A DNA stretch of 64,000 nucleotides from Roseivirga sp. UBA6061. GTDB lineage: Bacteria; Bacteroidota; Bacteroidia; Cytophagales; Cyclobacteriaceae. The position numbers and the translations under genes were made by a program. The DNA lies in assembly GCA_002427745.1 (NCBI GenBank), contig DIYF01000177.1, forward strand, positions 62,001 to 126,000, read 5' to 3'. Positions 27,620 through 35,819 of the stretch are shown here, in pieces. Below the pieces are notes generated by a model. That model did not search any database. It was not told the origin of the DNA and was given only the letters and a program-made list of their open reading frames with translations. Position 1 is the first letter of the stretch, and each line of letters starts with the position of its first letter.

Positions 27620-29149
27620 TTAATGTTTTGTTAATTCATAGTGAACAGACACAGAAGCCCCGGTAGCTCTGTACAAATCGCCATAATCTCTGGCAAGCTG
27701 TAACTTAAAGCTAAAGGGTAATCCCTCAAACGGTTGCTTGTAAAACAACTCCACCATCATATACTTTTGAATTCTTCCCGGCCTGAACGGATAGTCAAAA
27801 TTGGGGTTGGTCAGTACTCCATTCCAACTGAAGCGTCCTTCGTACAACCCGGCATAGGTGCCGAAGTTTTCCGTATAGGTAAACAGGCTACTGTAAGATA
27901 AACTCTTGCTAAGATTTCCCTCAAAGCCAAAATGCAATGCCCTGATTCTGTTATTGGCGATGAAAGTCTCATAATCAGGATAGTCTTCCAGAAAATTCAA
28001 GGTCCGGGCATGTGTTAAAAACAGCGGGTTTCCCATTACCAGACCATTATACGTCCATCCCGAACGATAAAGCCAGTTGTTGTATGTATCGTCACGCTGT
28101 CCAAAGCTATATCCGAAATTTGCCTGTTCGTCAGGAATCTCGGTTGTTGCATCCGGCAGCCCGGGGCCTCCCTGCCACTTGGTCTGTATCCATTCGGCAT
28201 ACAGTTTGGTAATCCAGCCATCACTTTTAGGCAGCGTCCACTCTAGGCCAAACAAATAATCGGTCAGACTCACGTACTGAATTCCTCCTTCATCCTCAAA
28301 AGGCTTCTGATAATTGATCTTCAACATGTGCTTCCCGATTCGTTGTTCCACAGTAGTTTCGATAATACCAAAATGATTACCCAGGCCATTGCTTTCGCCT
28401 TCTGTGGTTCCATCCGGGTTGGGAATACCGGCCCCAAAAAAGACCCTCAGGTAATCGGAAAAGCCACTGGGTTGCTTATCTCCCTGGGGAGAGGTACCTC
28501 CGTACTGAGCAAAGTGAACTACTCCTGAGGAAGCTTTAAAACCGATATGTTTGTCAAGGTCTAATCGCAGGTAGAAAGTCTTACCATGCAGGAGAGCATT
28601 GGATATGTACCTGTCCTCTTCCAACCATCGATGACTTAAATTTCCTTTCACTTCGAAATAACCTTGTAGAAATGGTACGTCTACATACTCAACTAACCCT
28701 ACCGAAATCATAGGAACGGGCCTTGCGTTTTCACTCAGGGCTAACGAGCCTGAGGAGATATTATTAAATAAACCGCCTACTCTTTCTTTTGCCCGGCCCA
28801 CCTTGAGATAAAGTTTGCTATAGGTAAGCTCCGCGAAGTGTGACGAAAGCAGGTCATTTCGGAAAGAGAACCCTGTTGTAAGACCCAGCTGGCTGGATAT
28901 CTTTCTGCTGTACCGAAGTTCTCCACCAATAAAAAACCTGTCATTCTCATCAACCTCCCCAAACTGGTTATGAACCAAATAATGAGGAAGAAAGTCGCTT
29001 TCAGAGCTTAATATAGTACCGCTATATACACCCACTTTCAAACTATCTGTCTGATCAGAAGCTTCTTGCTTTGCTTCAAGAGCAGACGGGATTGCCAACA
29101 CAACAATCAACAAAGTCACTATTCTGAAAAAGGGTATTCTTCCCGCCAT
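27620..29149 (-). CDS. Wzi-type capsule assembly outer-membrane protein
   Basis: A 509-residue predicted outer-membrane barrel. The start at 29149 is chosen because it gives a normal signal peptide (MAGRIPFFRIVTLLIVVLA); an extension to 29218 adds a charged stretch before it. It shares ENARPVPMISVG, HRWLEEDRYISNALLHGK and SNGLGNHFG with the protein at 24658, so the two are paralogues. Its gene is divergent from the lipoprotein gene at 29287 and precedes the WcaJ-type gene on the same strand. It probably has a role in surface attachment or assembly of capsule. Confidence 0.83.
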   Translation of the reverse strand: MAGRIPFFRIVTLLIVVLAIPSALEAKQEASDQTDSLKVGVYSGTILSSESDFLPHYLVHNQFGEVDENDRFFIGGELRYSRKISSQLGLTTGFSFRNDLLSSHFAELTYSKLYLKVGRAKERVGGLFNNISSGSLALSENARPVPMISVGLVEYVDVPFLQGYFEVKGNLSHRWLEEDRYISNALLHGKTFYLRLDLDKHIGFKASSGVVHFAQYGGTSPQGDKQPSGFSDYLRVFFGAGIPNPDGTTEGESNGLGNHFGIIETTVEQRIGKHMLKINYQKPFEDEGGIQYVSLTDYLFGLEWTLPKSDGWITKLYAEWIQTKWQGGPGLPDATTEIPDEQANFGYSFGQRDDTYNNWLYRSGWTYNGLVMGNPLFLTHARTLNFLEDYPDYETFIANNRIRALHFGFEGNLSKSLSYSSLFTYTENFGTYAGLYEGRFSWNGVLTNPNFDYPFRPGRIQKYMMVELFYKQPFEGLPFSFKLQLARDYGDLYRATGASVSVHYELTKH

Positions 29150-29166
29150 CGGACGTTTTTTGTCTT

Positions 29167-29174
29167 CAAAAATA
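29167..29174 (-). promoter_or_regulatory. -7 promoter element of the Wzi-type gene (TATTTTTG)
   Basis: An exact TAnnTTTG match on the minus strand, 17 bp before the start at 29149. It supports that start over the longer one at 29218. No clear -33 TTG is visible. Confidence 0.5.
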
Positions 29175-29286
29175 CTTTCTAAGAAGCTCCTAATGTAACT
29201 ATTGGCTAAAAAAAACATCTTCTAATAAATGACTGAAAGAATTGATTAACTTTCACGTCTTGAAAATACTCTAATTGATTCTGAAA

Positions 29287-29985
29287 ATGTATTTAAAGAG
29301 GTACAGGCGATTAGCTTTAATTCGCTCTGTGATGTTGTCATTAACCCTTATTTTCACAGCCTGTGTGGGTGACCGAGATATCATATCGAACGTTATTGTA
29401 TATGAAAATGACTTCGAAGACGGTGACCTGACAAATATAAGCGGAGGCATTACCAGTGCGAGAAGTGGTACCAGAAGTATCGGCAATTATAATAATGATG
29501 GTTTCATACTTCATCTGACTGATTTACCAAAGCATGATTACATCTACATTTCATTTACCCTGCGTATTTGGGATACCTGGGACGGTAACTCGAACGGATT
29601 GGAACCCGACAGACCCGACAAATGGATTATGAAGATAAATGATGGCATTGCGTTAAACTCGGATGATTACACAGGTTTCGAAACCACATTTTCAAATGGA
29701 CCATGCGATGGTGTTCTCTGTCTTCTACAGTCCTACCCGAGTGAATATCCGTTTCAAAATCAGCCCAGGACCGGGATGAGAAAAGACAGGGTAGGTTTTT
29801 GTTCATTGAGAGGGGTAAGAGGAGCAAGTTCTGATTATCATATTGAGCGCAGGTTCAGGCATGATGATGCTGCCATAATTTTCAGTTTCTATGACGAGCT
29901 ATATCAACCCAATGTAGCAGATCAAAAATGTGACGAAAGCTGGTCAATGGATAATATTGTCGTGAGAGCTATAACCCTCAATTAA
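29287..29985 (+). CDS. Unrecognised lipoprotein, beta-rich, next to a Wzi-type gene
   Basis: I do not recognise this 232-residue protein. The start is ATG 29287; an in-frame TTG lies 12 bases earlier. A lipoprotein signal ends at SLTLIFTAC, with the lipidated Cys near residue 26. The mature part begins YENDFEDGDL and ends WSMDNIVVRAI, a pattern seen in jelly-roll, lectin-like domains. It contains four more Cys (in NGPCDGVLC, FCSLRG and KCDESW) that could form disulfides. The stop overlaps the ATG of the next Wzi-type gene (TAATG), suggesting a joint role at the outer membrane. A carbohydrate-binding function is inferred only. Confidence 0.7.
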   Translation: MYLKRYRRLALIRSVMLSLTLIFTACVGDRDIISNVIVYENDFEDGDLTNISGGITSARSGTRSIGNYNNDGFILHLTDLPKHDYIYISFTLRIWDTWDGNSNGLEPDRPDKWIMKINDGIALNSDDYTGFETTFSNGPCDGVLCLLQSYPSEYPFQNQPRTGMRKDRVGFCSLRGVRGASSDYHIERRFRHDDAAIIFSFYDELYQPNVADQKCDESWSMDNIVVRAITLN

Positions 29986-31667
29986 TGAGATTCAGATCGG
30001 TAATAATTCTCTTATGCTGCATAGCAGCCTTGCAGCTCAATGCTCAAACTATTACTCAGGGTACCCCGGTGATTGAAAACTATTTACGCAGGCAGCAGCT
30101 GCTTGGAAAAATAGACTCTACTTTATCGTTTGGCCTGCGTCCTCTGAACCTCGGAAAGGAAGGGATAGAACTGGATGGGGGTGTTTTTGACCCATCCCAA
30201 TATTTCTTGGAAAAGCTCAGTTTTATGAAGGGCCGCGGGGTGGTTAAATTGCTACCGGCTGAAGTAAGAACCTCTTATGACAGCAACTTCCCGGATAGCC
30301 GCAATGATGGCGCAATGATAAGGTCCAGAGGTATTCAAAGTTTGGTCAGTGCTGGAATTTATGCCGAATTAGGCCCTTTATCCATCCAGTTAAAGCCCGA
30401 ATTTGTATACGCTCAGAACAGAGCCTATACTGGCTTTTCCGAAAACCACTTTGATATCATCTGGGCAAGACGCTATGTGTGGTTCAATCGCATAGATTCT
30501 CCTGAACGCTATGGTGACAAAGCCTATACACGCTGGGTGCCCGGACAGTCCAGCATCAGATTGAATAAATGGGGGCTTTCGCTGGGCCTGTCGACAGAAA
30601 ACATCTGGTGGGGACCCGGGATAAGGAATAGTATCATGATGAGTAATAATGCCGAAGGTTTTGCCCATATCACATTCAATACCACGCGTCCATTGAAAAC
30701 CAAAGTAGGGAGCTTTGAATGGCAGCTGGTAACAGGTAGACTGGAGAGTTCGGGGTTTCCTCCTCCTGATACTACAAGGACCTTAACAAACAGACGGCTC
30801 TACTGGCCAAAAAACGAAGATTGGCGCTTTTTTCAGGGTTTCAACCTCAGCTATTCTCCCAAATGGATTAAGGGGTTAAGTCTTGGGGCGACCCGATGGG
30901 TTCAGGCCTACGCTGAATTCATCAAAGAAACAGATGACTATTTACCGGCTTTTTCCAACCTCTTCAGGAATAATGATAACAATCTCGGCCCGAGAGATGA
31001 GCTCCAAAGAGATCAGGCTGCCGGCATATGGCTGCGTTGGATATGGTTCGATTCAAATGCCGAAGTCTATTTTGAGTTTCATAGAAACGATGCTTCAGCT
31101 AATTTCAGGGATTTGATTCTTGACTCCGACCATACACGAGGCTCAACCATAGGTCTGCATAAGCTGTTTAAAACAAAGAAGGACAACCGCTTTATTCAGT
31201 TCAACTGGGAATGGACTCAGCTTGCTCAAACAGGGGGTTCTCTGCTTAGAAGAGCTGTTGGTTGGTACACCCACTCTCGCGTAAGGCATGGCTATACGCA
31301 CAATGGAGAAGTATTGGGAGCATCTATTGGTCCTGGCAGTAATGTTCACTACCTCAGCGTTGCCTGGGTGGAAGGTAAAAACAGAATAGGGGGAGCGATT
31401 GAAAGACTTACTCACGACAATGACTTCCTACGATTTGCCTTTGAAGATTCGCAAGACTTCAGACGCTACTGGGTCGACTATAATATTCATGCTTTCGCAG
31501 ACTGGGAGTTTGAGAACTTTCTGATTAGCGGAAACCTGATATATACCCGGGCACTTAACTATCAGTGGGAACTGTTTCATGTACCTTTTACTCAGCCCTA
31601 CTTTGTACCAGGCACTGACAGAGGCAACTTACATCTTGAGTTTAAAGTAGCTTATCTGCTGAAGTAG
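29985..31667 (+). CDS. Wzi-like capsule assembly outer-membrane protein, divergent
   Basis: A 560-residue predicted outer-membrane barrel with signal peptide MRFRSVIILLCCIAALQLNA. It has alternating aromatic beta strands throughout (NIWWGPGIRNSIMMSNNAEG; WLRWIWFDSNAEVYFEF) and ends with a strand-like LEFKVAYLLK. WWGPGIRNS and the following strands match the Wzi capsule-assembly family better than the two other Wzi-type proteins here do. It is translationally coupled to the lipoprotein upstream. The stop codon TAG directly touches the TAG of the convergent gene on the other strand. Confidence 0.82.
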   Translation: MRFRSVIILLCCIAALQLNAQTITQGTPVIENYLRRQQLLGKIDSTLSFGLRPLNLGKEGIELDGGVFDPSQYFLEKLSFMKGRGVVKLLPAEVRTSYDSNFPDSRNDGAMIRSRGIQSLVSAGIYAELGPLSIQLKPEFVYAQNRAYTGFSENHFDIIWARRYVWFNRIDSPERYGDKAYTRWVPGQSSIRLNKWGLSLGLSTENIWWGPGIRNSIMMSNNAEGFAHITFNTTRPLKTKVGSFEWQLVTGRLESSGFPPPDTTRTLTNRRLYWPKNEDWRFFQGFNLSYSPKWIKGLSLGATRWVQAYAEFIKETDDYLPAFSNLFRNNDNNLGPRDELQRDQAAGIWLRWIWFDSNAEVYFEFHRNDASANFRDLILDSDHTRGSTIGLHKLFKTKKDNRFIQFNWEWTQLAQTGGSLLRRAVGWYTHSRVRHGYTHNGEVLGASIGPGSNVHYLSVAWVEGKNRIGGAIERLTHDNDFLRFAFEDSQDFRRYWVDYNIHAFADWEFENFLISGNLIYTRALNYQWELFHVPFTQPYFVPGTDRGNLHLEFKVAYLLK

Positions 31668-32717
31668 CTATTTCCTTCTTTCCCAGGACTGATAGATTTC
31701 TTCAAAAGTTGTCTTGAGGTTTTTCGTGATATCCCAGCCAGGGTAGTGTGCTTTCATTTTTGACAGGTCAGAAATATAACACATATGGTCACCACTGCGA
31801 GCCTGATCAGAATAGACGTATTGCATTGGTTTTCCGGAAATAGACGCAATCAGGTCAAAAGCCTCTAAAATAGAAACCGAGTTGTCGCGGCCGCCCCCCA
31901 GGTTGTACACTTCAGCAACTCTGGGTGCTTTTAAGAAGGCCTCAATAAAACGTGCCACATCCAGTGAATGAATGTTATCCCTTACCTGCTTACCCTTATA
32001 ACCAAAGATGGTATACTGCCTTCCTATCACATTACACTTGATGAGATAGCTCAGAAACCCATGTAGCTCGACACCGCTATGGTTGGGTCCTGTAAGACAG
32101 CCTCCCCTGAGGCAACAGGTAGGCATATCAAAGTATCTGCCGTACTCCTGCACCATCACATCAGCTGCCACTTTAGACGCTCCGAAAATAGAATGCTTGG
32201 ATTGATCTATTGAAAAAGATTCCTTTATGCCATGCTCATATGCTTTATCGGCAAAATCCCAGCGTGTTTCTTTCTCTACCAGGTTCAGATTGTTGGGCGC
32301 GTCACCATAAACCTTGTTGGTAGACATATGCACAAACGGAACCTCCGTAGAATGGCGTCTCAGAGCCTCTAACAGGTTGAGCGTACCCACTGCATTCACG
32401 TCAAAGTCATCAAAGGGTCTGGAAGCCGCCAGATCATGGCTGGGTTGAGCCGCAGCGTGTACTATGGCGTCTGGTTTTTGATTGGCTATAAAATCAATGA
32501 CGGTCTGTCTGTCCCGGATATCCAGGGAGTGATGAGTATAGTGCCCGAACTGTTCCTCCAGACGGGCAGCATTCCAGCGGGTATCTCCACCTTCGCCAAA
32601 AAAATCGGCCCTCATGTTATTGTCAATTCCTATGACCTGCCAGCCAAGCTGGGCAAAATAGCTTACTACTTCGCTTCCTATCAGGCCGGCTGCTCCGGTG
32701 ACGATCAGTTTCTTCAT
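31668..32717 (-). CDS. NAD-dependent epimerase, CDP-paratose 2-epimerase-like
   Basis: A 349-residue extended SDR enzyme acting on a nucleotide sugar. The NAD motif is [11 protein letters not shown], with the catalytic region [13 protein letters not shown] YxxxK-type Tyr is not obvious: the expected region reads [11 protein letters not shown], with Phe where Tyr is usual. The stretch [15 protein letters not shown] and the later [19 protein letters not shown] are characteristic of the tyvelose/CDP-paratose 2-epimerase group. In that group epimerisation at C2 proceeds through a different residue set. It is last in the minus-strand polysaccharide operon. The real substrate is uncertain because no CDP-paratose pathway genes are present. 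Confidence 0.83.
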   Translation of the reverse strand: MKKLIVTGAAGLIGSEVVSYFAQLGWQVIGIDNNMRADFFGEGGDTRWNAARLEEQFGHYTHHSLDIRDRQTVIDFIANQKPDAIVHAAAQPSHDLAASRPFDDFDVNAVGTLNLLEALRRHSTEVPFVHMSTNKVYGDAPNNLNLVEKETRWDFADKAYEHGIKESFSIDQSKHSIFGASKVAADVMVQEYGRYFDMPTCCLRGGCLTGPNHSGVELHGFLSYLIKCNVIGRQYTIFGYKGKQVRDNIHSLDVARFIEAFLKAPRVAEVYNLGGGRDNSVSILEAFDLIASISGKPMQYVYSDQARSGDHMCYISDLSKMKAHYPGWDITKNLKTTFEEIYQSWERRK

Positions 32718-32754
32718 GCAAGTTCCTTATATCAGAGAATTCTGTACAAACGGC

Positions 32755-32762
32755 CAAAATTA
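32755..32762 (-). promoter_or_regulatory. Possible -7 element (TAATTTTG) inside the WecG stop region
   Basis: An exact TAnnTTTG match on the minus strand that includes the stop codon of the upstream gene, 38 bp before the epimerase start. It could be an internal promoter, but its overlap with a stop codon makes chance likely. Confidence 0.3.
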
Positions 32763-33530
32763 ATAAGCTCTGCGTAAGAGCAGTCGATATTTGAAGAATT
32801 TTAGGATAAAACGACTGTTCGTGACCATATAGCGCTTCCAAAGTCTTTTGGGCTCCTTGACAAGTCTAAACAACCACTCCAGTCCGTTGTCCTGCATCCA
32901 TTTGGGAGCCTGTGCCAGGGTACCGGCATGAAAATCGAAAGCAGCCCCTACAGCCATCATGGCAGCATTTACCTTACCCTTGTGGTTCGCCACCCAGAAC
33001 TCCTGTCTGGGGCATCCCCTGCCTACCAACACCACATGTGCACCTGAACTATTGATCCACTCAATGTCTGCCAGGTCCTCTTCTTCTGTAGCCTCTCTGA
33101 AACGATCTATATGCTGACCGACCACAGGGGCATTGGGGAAATTTCTTTCTATAAACTCCCTGAACAGGTCTGAGGTAGTCCGGTTGCTGCCATATAGAAA
33201 AATACCAAGCCCTTTTTGATTGGCCTTTTCCAATACGTGAAGGGTCAACTGAGGCCCATATACTCTGTCTTTCATCCCCAGTTTGTAAAAGCTGTTCAGT
33301 GCCCATCTAACGGGTTGGCCATCCGGTACAATCAGGTCAATTTTATTAATGAGGCTTCCGAGCCGACTATCTGATAAGCTTGTCATCAACCCGTGAACGG
33401 CAAGCGCAGAAACCCCGAAGCTCTGATGAGCAGTCGCATGCTCTATGATGATATCAGAGGCACTTTCATAGTCTACATCTGCATACTCAGGGAGAAACAG
33501 CTTGTACTTTTTAAACAGGGTGTTTTTCAT
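32760..33530 (-). CDS. WecG/TagA/CpsF-family glycosyltransferase (GT26)
   Basis: A 256-residue glycosyltransferase that adds a sugar to a lipid-linked intermediate at the inner membrane. Family motifs are LIVPDGQPVRWAL, GIFLYGSNR, VLVGRGCPRQEFWV and AVGAAFDFHAGTLAQAPKWM. The end GLEWLFRLVKEPKRLWKRY is the usual membrane-associating tail. Its start overlaps the preceding glycosyltransferase by 20 bp. In WecA-started pathways such an enzyme often makes the second step, which fits the WecA-like gene at the start of this locus. Confidence 0.93.
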   Translation of the reverse strand: MKNTLFKKYKLFLPEYADVDYESASDIIIEHATAHQSFGVSALAVHGLMTSLSDSRLGSLINKIDLIVPDGQPVRWALNSFYKLGMKDRVYGPQLTLHVLEKANQKGLGIFLYGSNRTTSDLFREFIERNFPNAPVVGQHIDRFREATEEEDLADIEWINSSGAHVVLVGRGCPRQEFWVANHKGKVNAAMMAVGAAFDFHAGTLAQAPKWMQDNGLEWLFRLVKEPKRLWKRYMVTNSRFILKFFKYRLLLRRAY

Positions 33531-34668
33531 CGATGATGCTATTATACAGACTAATCAGGTTTTGATAACCCTGCTCAACGGAATAAATATTTTGGTAATC
33601 TGAAAAAGCCCCGCTACCGATATTCTGAACTAATTGCTTGTCTTGTTCCAGTTTTTTCACTTCTTCAATCAACCCTTCCGGATCATCATAGCGCAAACCG
33701 TTGATGCCGTGCTTGATCATGGAAGACATGGCCCCAACATTTCTGGCGATCACTCCCTTTTTATGGCTAAAGGCTTCTAAGATCACCATTGGCATGCCTT
33801 CATAGTATTTCGATGGAAAGACAACGGCCTTACATCTGCTCATATAGTCTTGTACCACCTCCCGGTCACGCGCTCCCAGATAGTTTACATTATCGAATTT
33901 TGAAAAAATATCTGGTGACTCAGAATCTCCAATCAACACAAAGTTACTTTGGCGACAGGACTCTATCAGTATCAGGAGATCGGCCAGTCCTTTGGACTCA
34001 TCGAGCCTCCCTACAAACAGAAAAAAATCTCCGTAAGTATGAGGCAGGTTCACGGACTCCACAAAATTGGGCTTAACCTTGAGCCTGGCGGCCGGCATGC
34101 CTCCTTCAATCATTTTGCCTTTCTGAAAATCTGTTAGACAGATATAGGTGTCTACCATGGTCTGCCAGGTGCCTGTTTTTCTATGATATTGAATAGCATC
34201 TGCCTGCACAGCCGTGGCAAGGTATGAGTCTTTGTAGCATTTATATTTGACTGATTTCAGAAGGTTCTGATTGAGACATAGCTCACATACTTCTCCCTCT
34301 CTGAAAAACAGAGCGTTGGTGCAGAGCATTTTATAGTTATGCAGTGTCTGGACTACCGGAATACCATGGGCCTGGCAGGTCTCATATACGGCAGGAGATA
34401 TCAACGGATATACATTGTGTACGTGGCAGATATCAGGTTTTTCATCTCGCAGTACCTTCTCTATTTCTCCAATAGCTGCCTTATTATTCCTTTGACTGAG
34501 GCTTAGCTTCGCCAGCTGCAACGCAGAGTATTGATCAGTCTCTGCATTGTCCCGAATGTATTGAATGACGGTGTGGCCATACCGCTCCAGTACAGACTTC
34601 TCCTCTTCCACCACGGTTTCTTCCCCGCCTCTCTTCTTATACCGGCTATGAATCTGTAAGATCTTCAT
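33511..34668 (-). CDS. Glycosyltransferase family 4
   Basis: A 385-residue GT-B enzyme. The N-terminal domain contains the early motif IHSRYKKRGGEETVVEEEK and a Cys-rich loop (CTNALFFREGEVCELCLNQ, then KYKC) typical of one GT4 subgroup. The C-terminal donor-binding domain shows FLFVGRLDESKGLADLL and the EX7E-like EGMPMVILEAFSHKKGVIA. It is probably a retaining transferase building the repeat unit. Donor and acceptor cannot be told. It overlaps the upstream GT4 gene by 4 bp (ATGA) and the downstream one by 20 bp. Confidence 0.92.
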   Translation of the reverse strand: MKILQIHSRYKKRGGEETVVEEEKSVLERYGHTVIQYIRDNAETDQYSALQLAKLSLSQRNNKAAIGEIEKVLRDEKPDICHVHNVYPLISPAVYETCQAHGIPVVQTLHNYKMLCTNALFFREGEVCELCLNQNLLKSVKYKCYKDSYLATAVQADAIQYHRKTGTWQTMVDTYICLTDFQKGKMIEGGMPAARLKVKPNFVESVNLPHTYGDFFLFVGRLDESKGLADLLILIESCRQSNFVLIGDSESPDIFSKFDNVNYLGARDREVVQDYMSRCKAVVFPSKYYEGMPMVILEAFSHKKGVIARNVGAMSSMIKHGINGLRYDDPEGLIEEVKKLEQDKQLVQNIGSGAFSDYQNIYSVEQGYQNLISLYNSIIDEKHPV

Positions 34669-35819
34669 AACCTATGGCTCTTCATATGTTTTGAGATGAC
34701 TTCATCAAAATTACGCCCAAAAGCCTCTTTTGTAAACAGGCTCATCCGTTCGGTGCCCCTCTTTATGAGTTTACCCCGTGTATCCGTGCTTTCGAGTTTT
34801 AGCATGCACTCACAAAGGGCAGCGTCATCGTCTGCCGGAAAAGCAAGCGCTGCGTCTCCTGCAATTTCTTTCAAGGCACCACGGTCTGAAATGATTACCG
34901 GTACCCTGGCATGAAAGGCCTCCAAGACCGGAATTCCAAAGCCCTCGTCATAGGACGGAAAAACATAGGCAGCTGTATTCCGATACAATGCCCCCAACAC
35001 CTGATTAGAGACAAAGCCCGGCATAACTACCTCATCTTCTAAGCCCAGGTCTGCTATGAGTGAAAGCAACTGATCATAAACATCCTGGGCTTTTCCTATT
35101 CCCCGCTCTCCCGCCAAAACCAGCTTCATGGCAGATTCAGGTCGCTCTCTTTTGTAGCGACCAAAGGCTTTGACGAGAGTCAGCAGATTTTTTCGCTTAT
35201 CCAGTAAGCCTACATGAAAAAAGTACTGATCTTGGGTAAGTCCCAAAGACATCAACATCCGCTCGTCTTCTCCTCCATCCAGGAGCAGCTTAGGGCTTTG
35301 ATAGATCACTTCAATATCATTTTGTTTGCCAAGAAAACGCCTGATCTTTTCTGAAGTATAATGAGATGTGGAAAGTAACACCGTGTTTTGGCCTATTCCC
35401 TGTTCAATCATTCTGGTGAAATAGTTTCTCCAGGTATTCGGGTAATTCTCTTTCAGCTCCCAGAAGAAAACATCGTGAATTACCACAAAGCCCTTTTTCC
35501 CGAACTTGGCCTTTGGCAATACAAAGTCGAGTGATACGATAGCATCTACTCCTTTAAACAGGGCATAAACAGGCAGAAAGAACTGTTTGTATAACAAGAA
35601 GCCCCCGTGATGTATAAGCTTTTTAAATAAACCGAGCTTACCTTTCAGAAACCCTGATTCGGCTGCTCTTTTCCAGTTGGGGTAGATAATATAATCACAA
35701 CCCAATGTATCATCATTCGCCAGTGCCTCAAATAACAATACGGAATAGGTCTTTATGCCTGTCAGGGCATTGTATAGATGAAAGGCATCAATGAGTACTT
35801 TGGGTTTGTTCTTTTTCAC
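34665..35819 (-). CDS. Glycosyltransferase family 4
   Basis: A 384-residue GT-B enzyme starting with GTG at 35819 inside the GTGA overlap with the Wzy-like gene. The N-terminal domain starts PKVLIDAFHLYNALTGIKTY, and the donor domain shows FFHVGLLDKRKNLLTLVKAF and YDEGFGIPVLEAFHARVPVI (EX7E type). It is similar in layout to mannosyl- and other hexosyl-transferases of O-antigen clusters, but the sugar is not predictable. Probably cytoplasmic, peripheral to the inner membrane. Confidence 0.92.
   Translation of the reverse strand: MKKNKPKVLIDAFHLYNALTGIKTYSVLLFEALANDDTLGCDYIIYPNWKRAAESGFLKGKLGLFKKLIHHGGFLLYKQFFLPVYALFKGVDAIVSLDFVLPKAKFGKKGFVVIHDVFFWELKENYPNTWRNYFTRMIEQGIGQNTVLLSTSHYTSEKIRRFLGKQNDIEVIYQSPKLLLDGGEDERMLMSLGLTQDQYFFHVGLLDKRKNLLTLVKAFGRYKRERPESAMKLVLAGERGIGKAQDVYDQLLSLIADLGLEDEVVMPGFVSNQVLGALYRNTAAYVFPSYDEGFGIPVLEAFHARVPVIISDRGALKEIAGDAALAFPADDDAALCECMLKLESTDTRGKLIKRGTERMSLFTKEAFGRNFDEVISKHMKSHRL

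Noticed and set aside
32436..32777. Plus-strand open frame opposite the CDP-paratose-epimerase-like gene
   Set aside because: Antisense shadow of a conserved SDR enzyme; no domain recognised.
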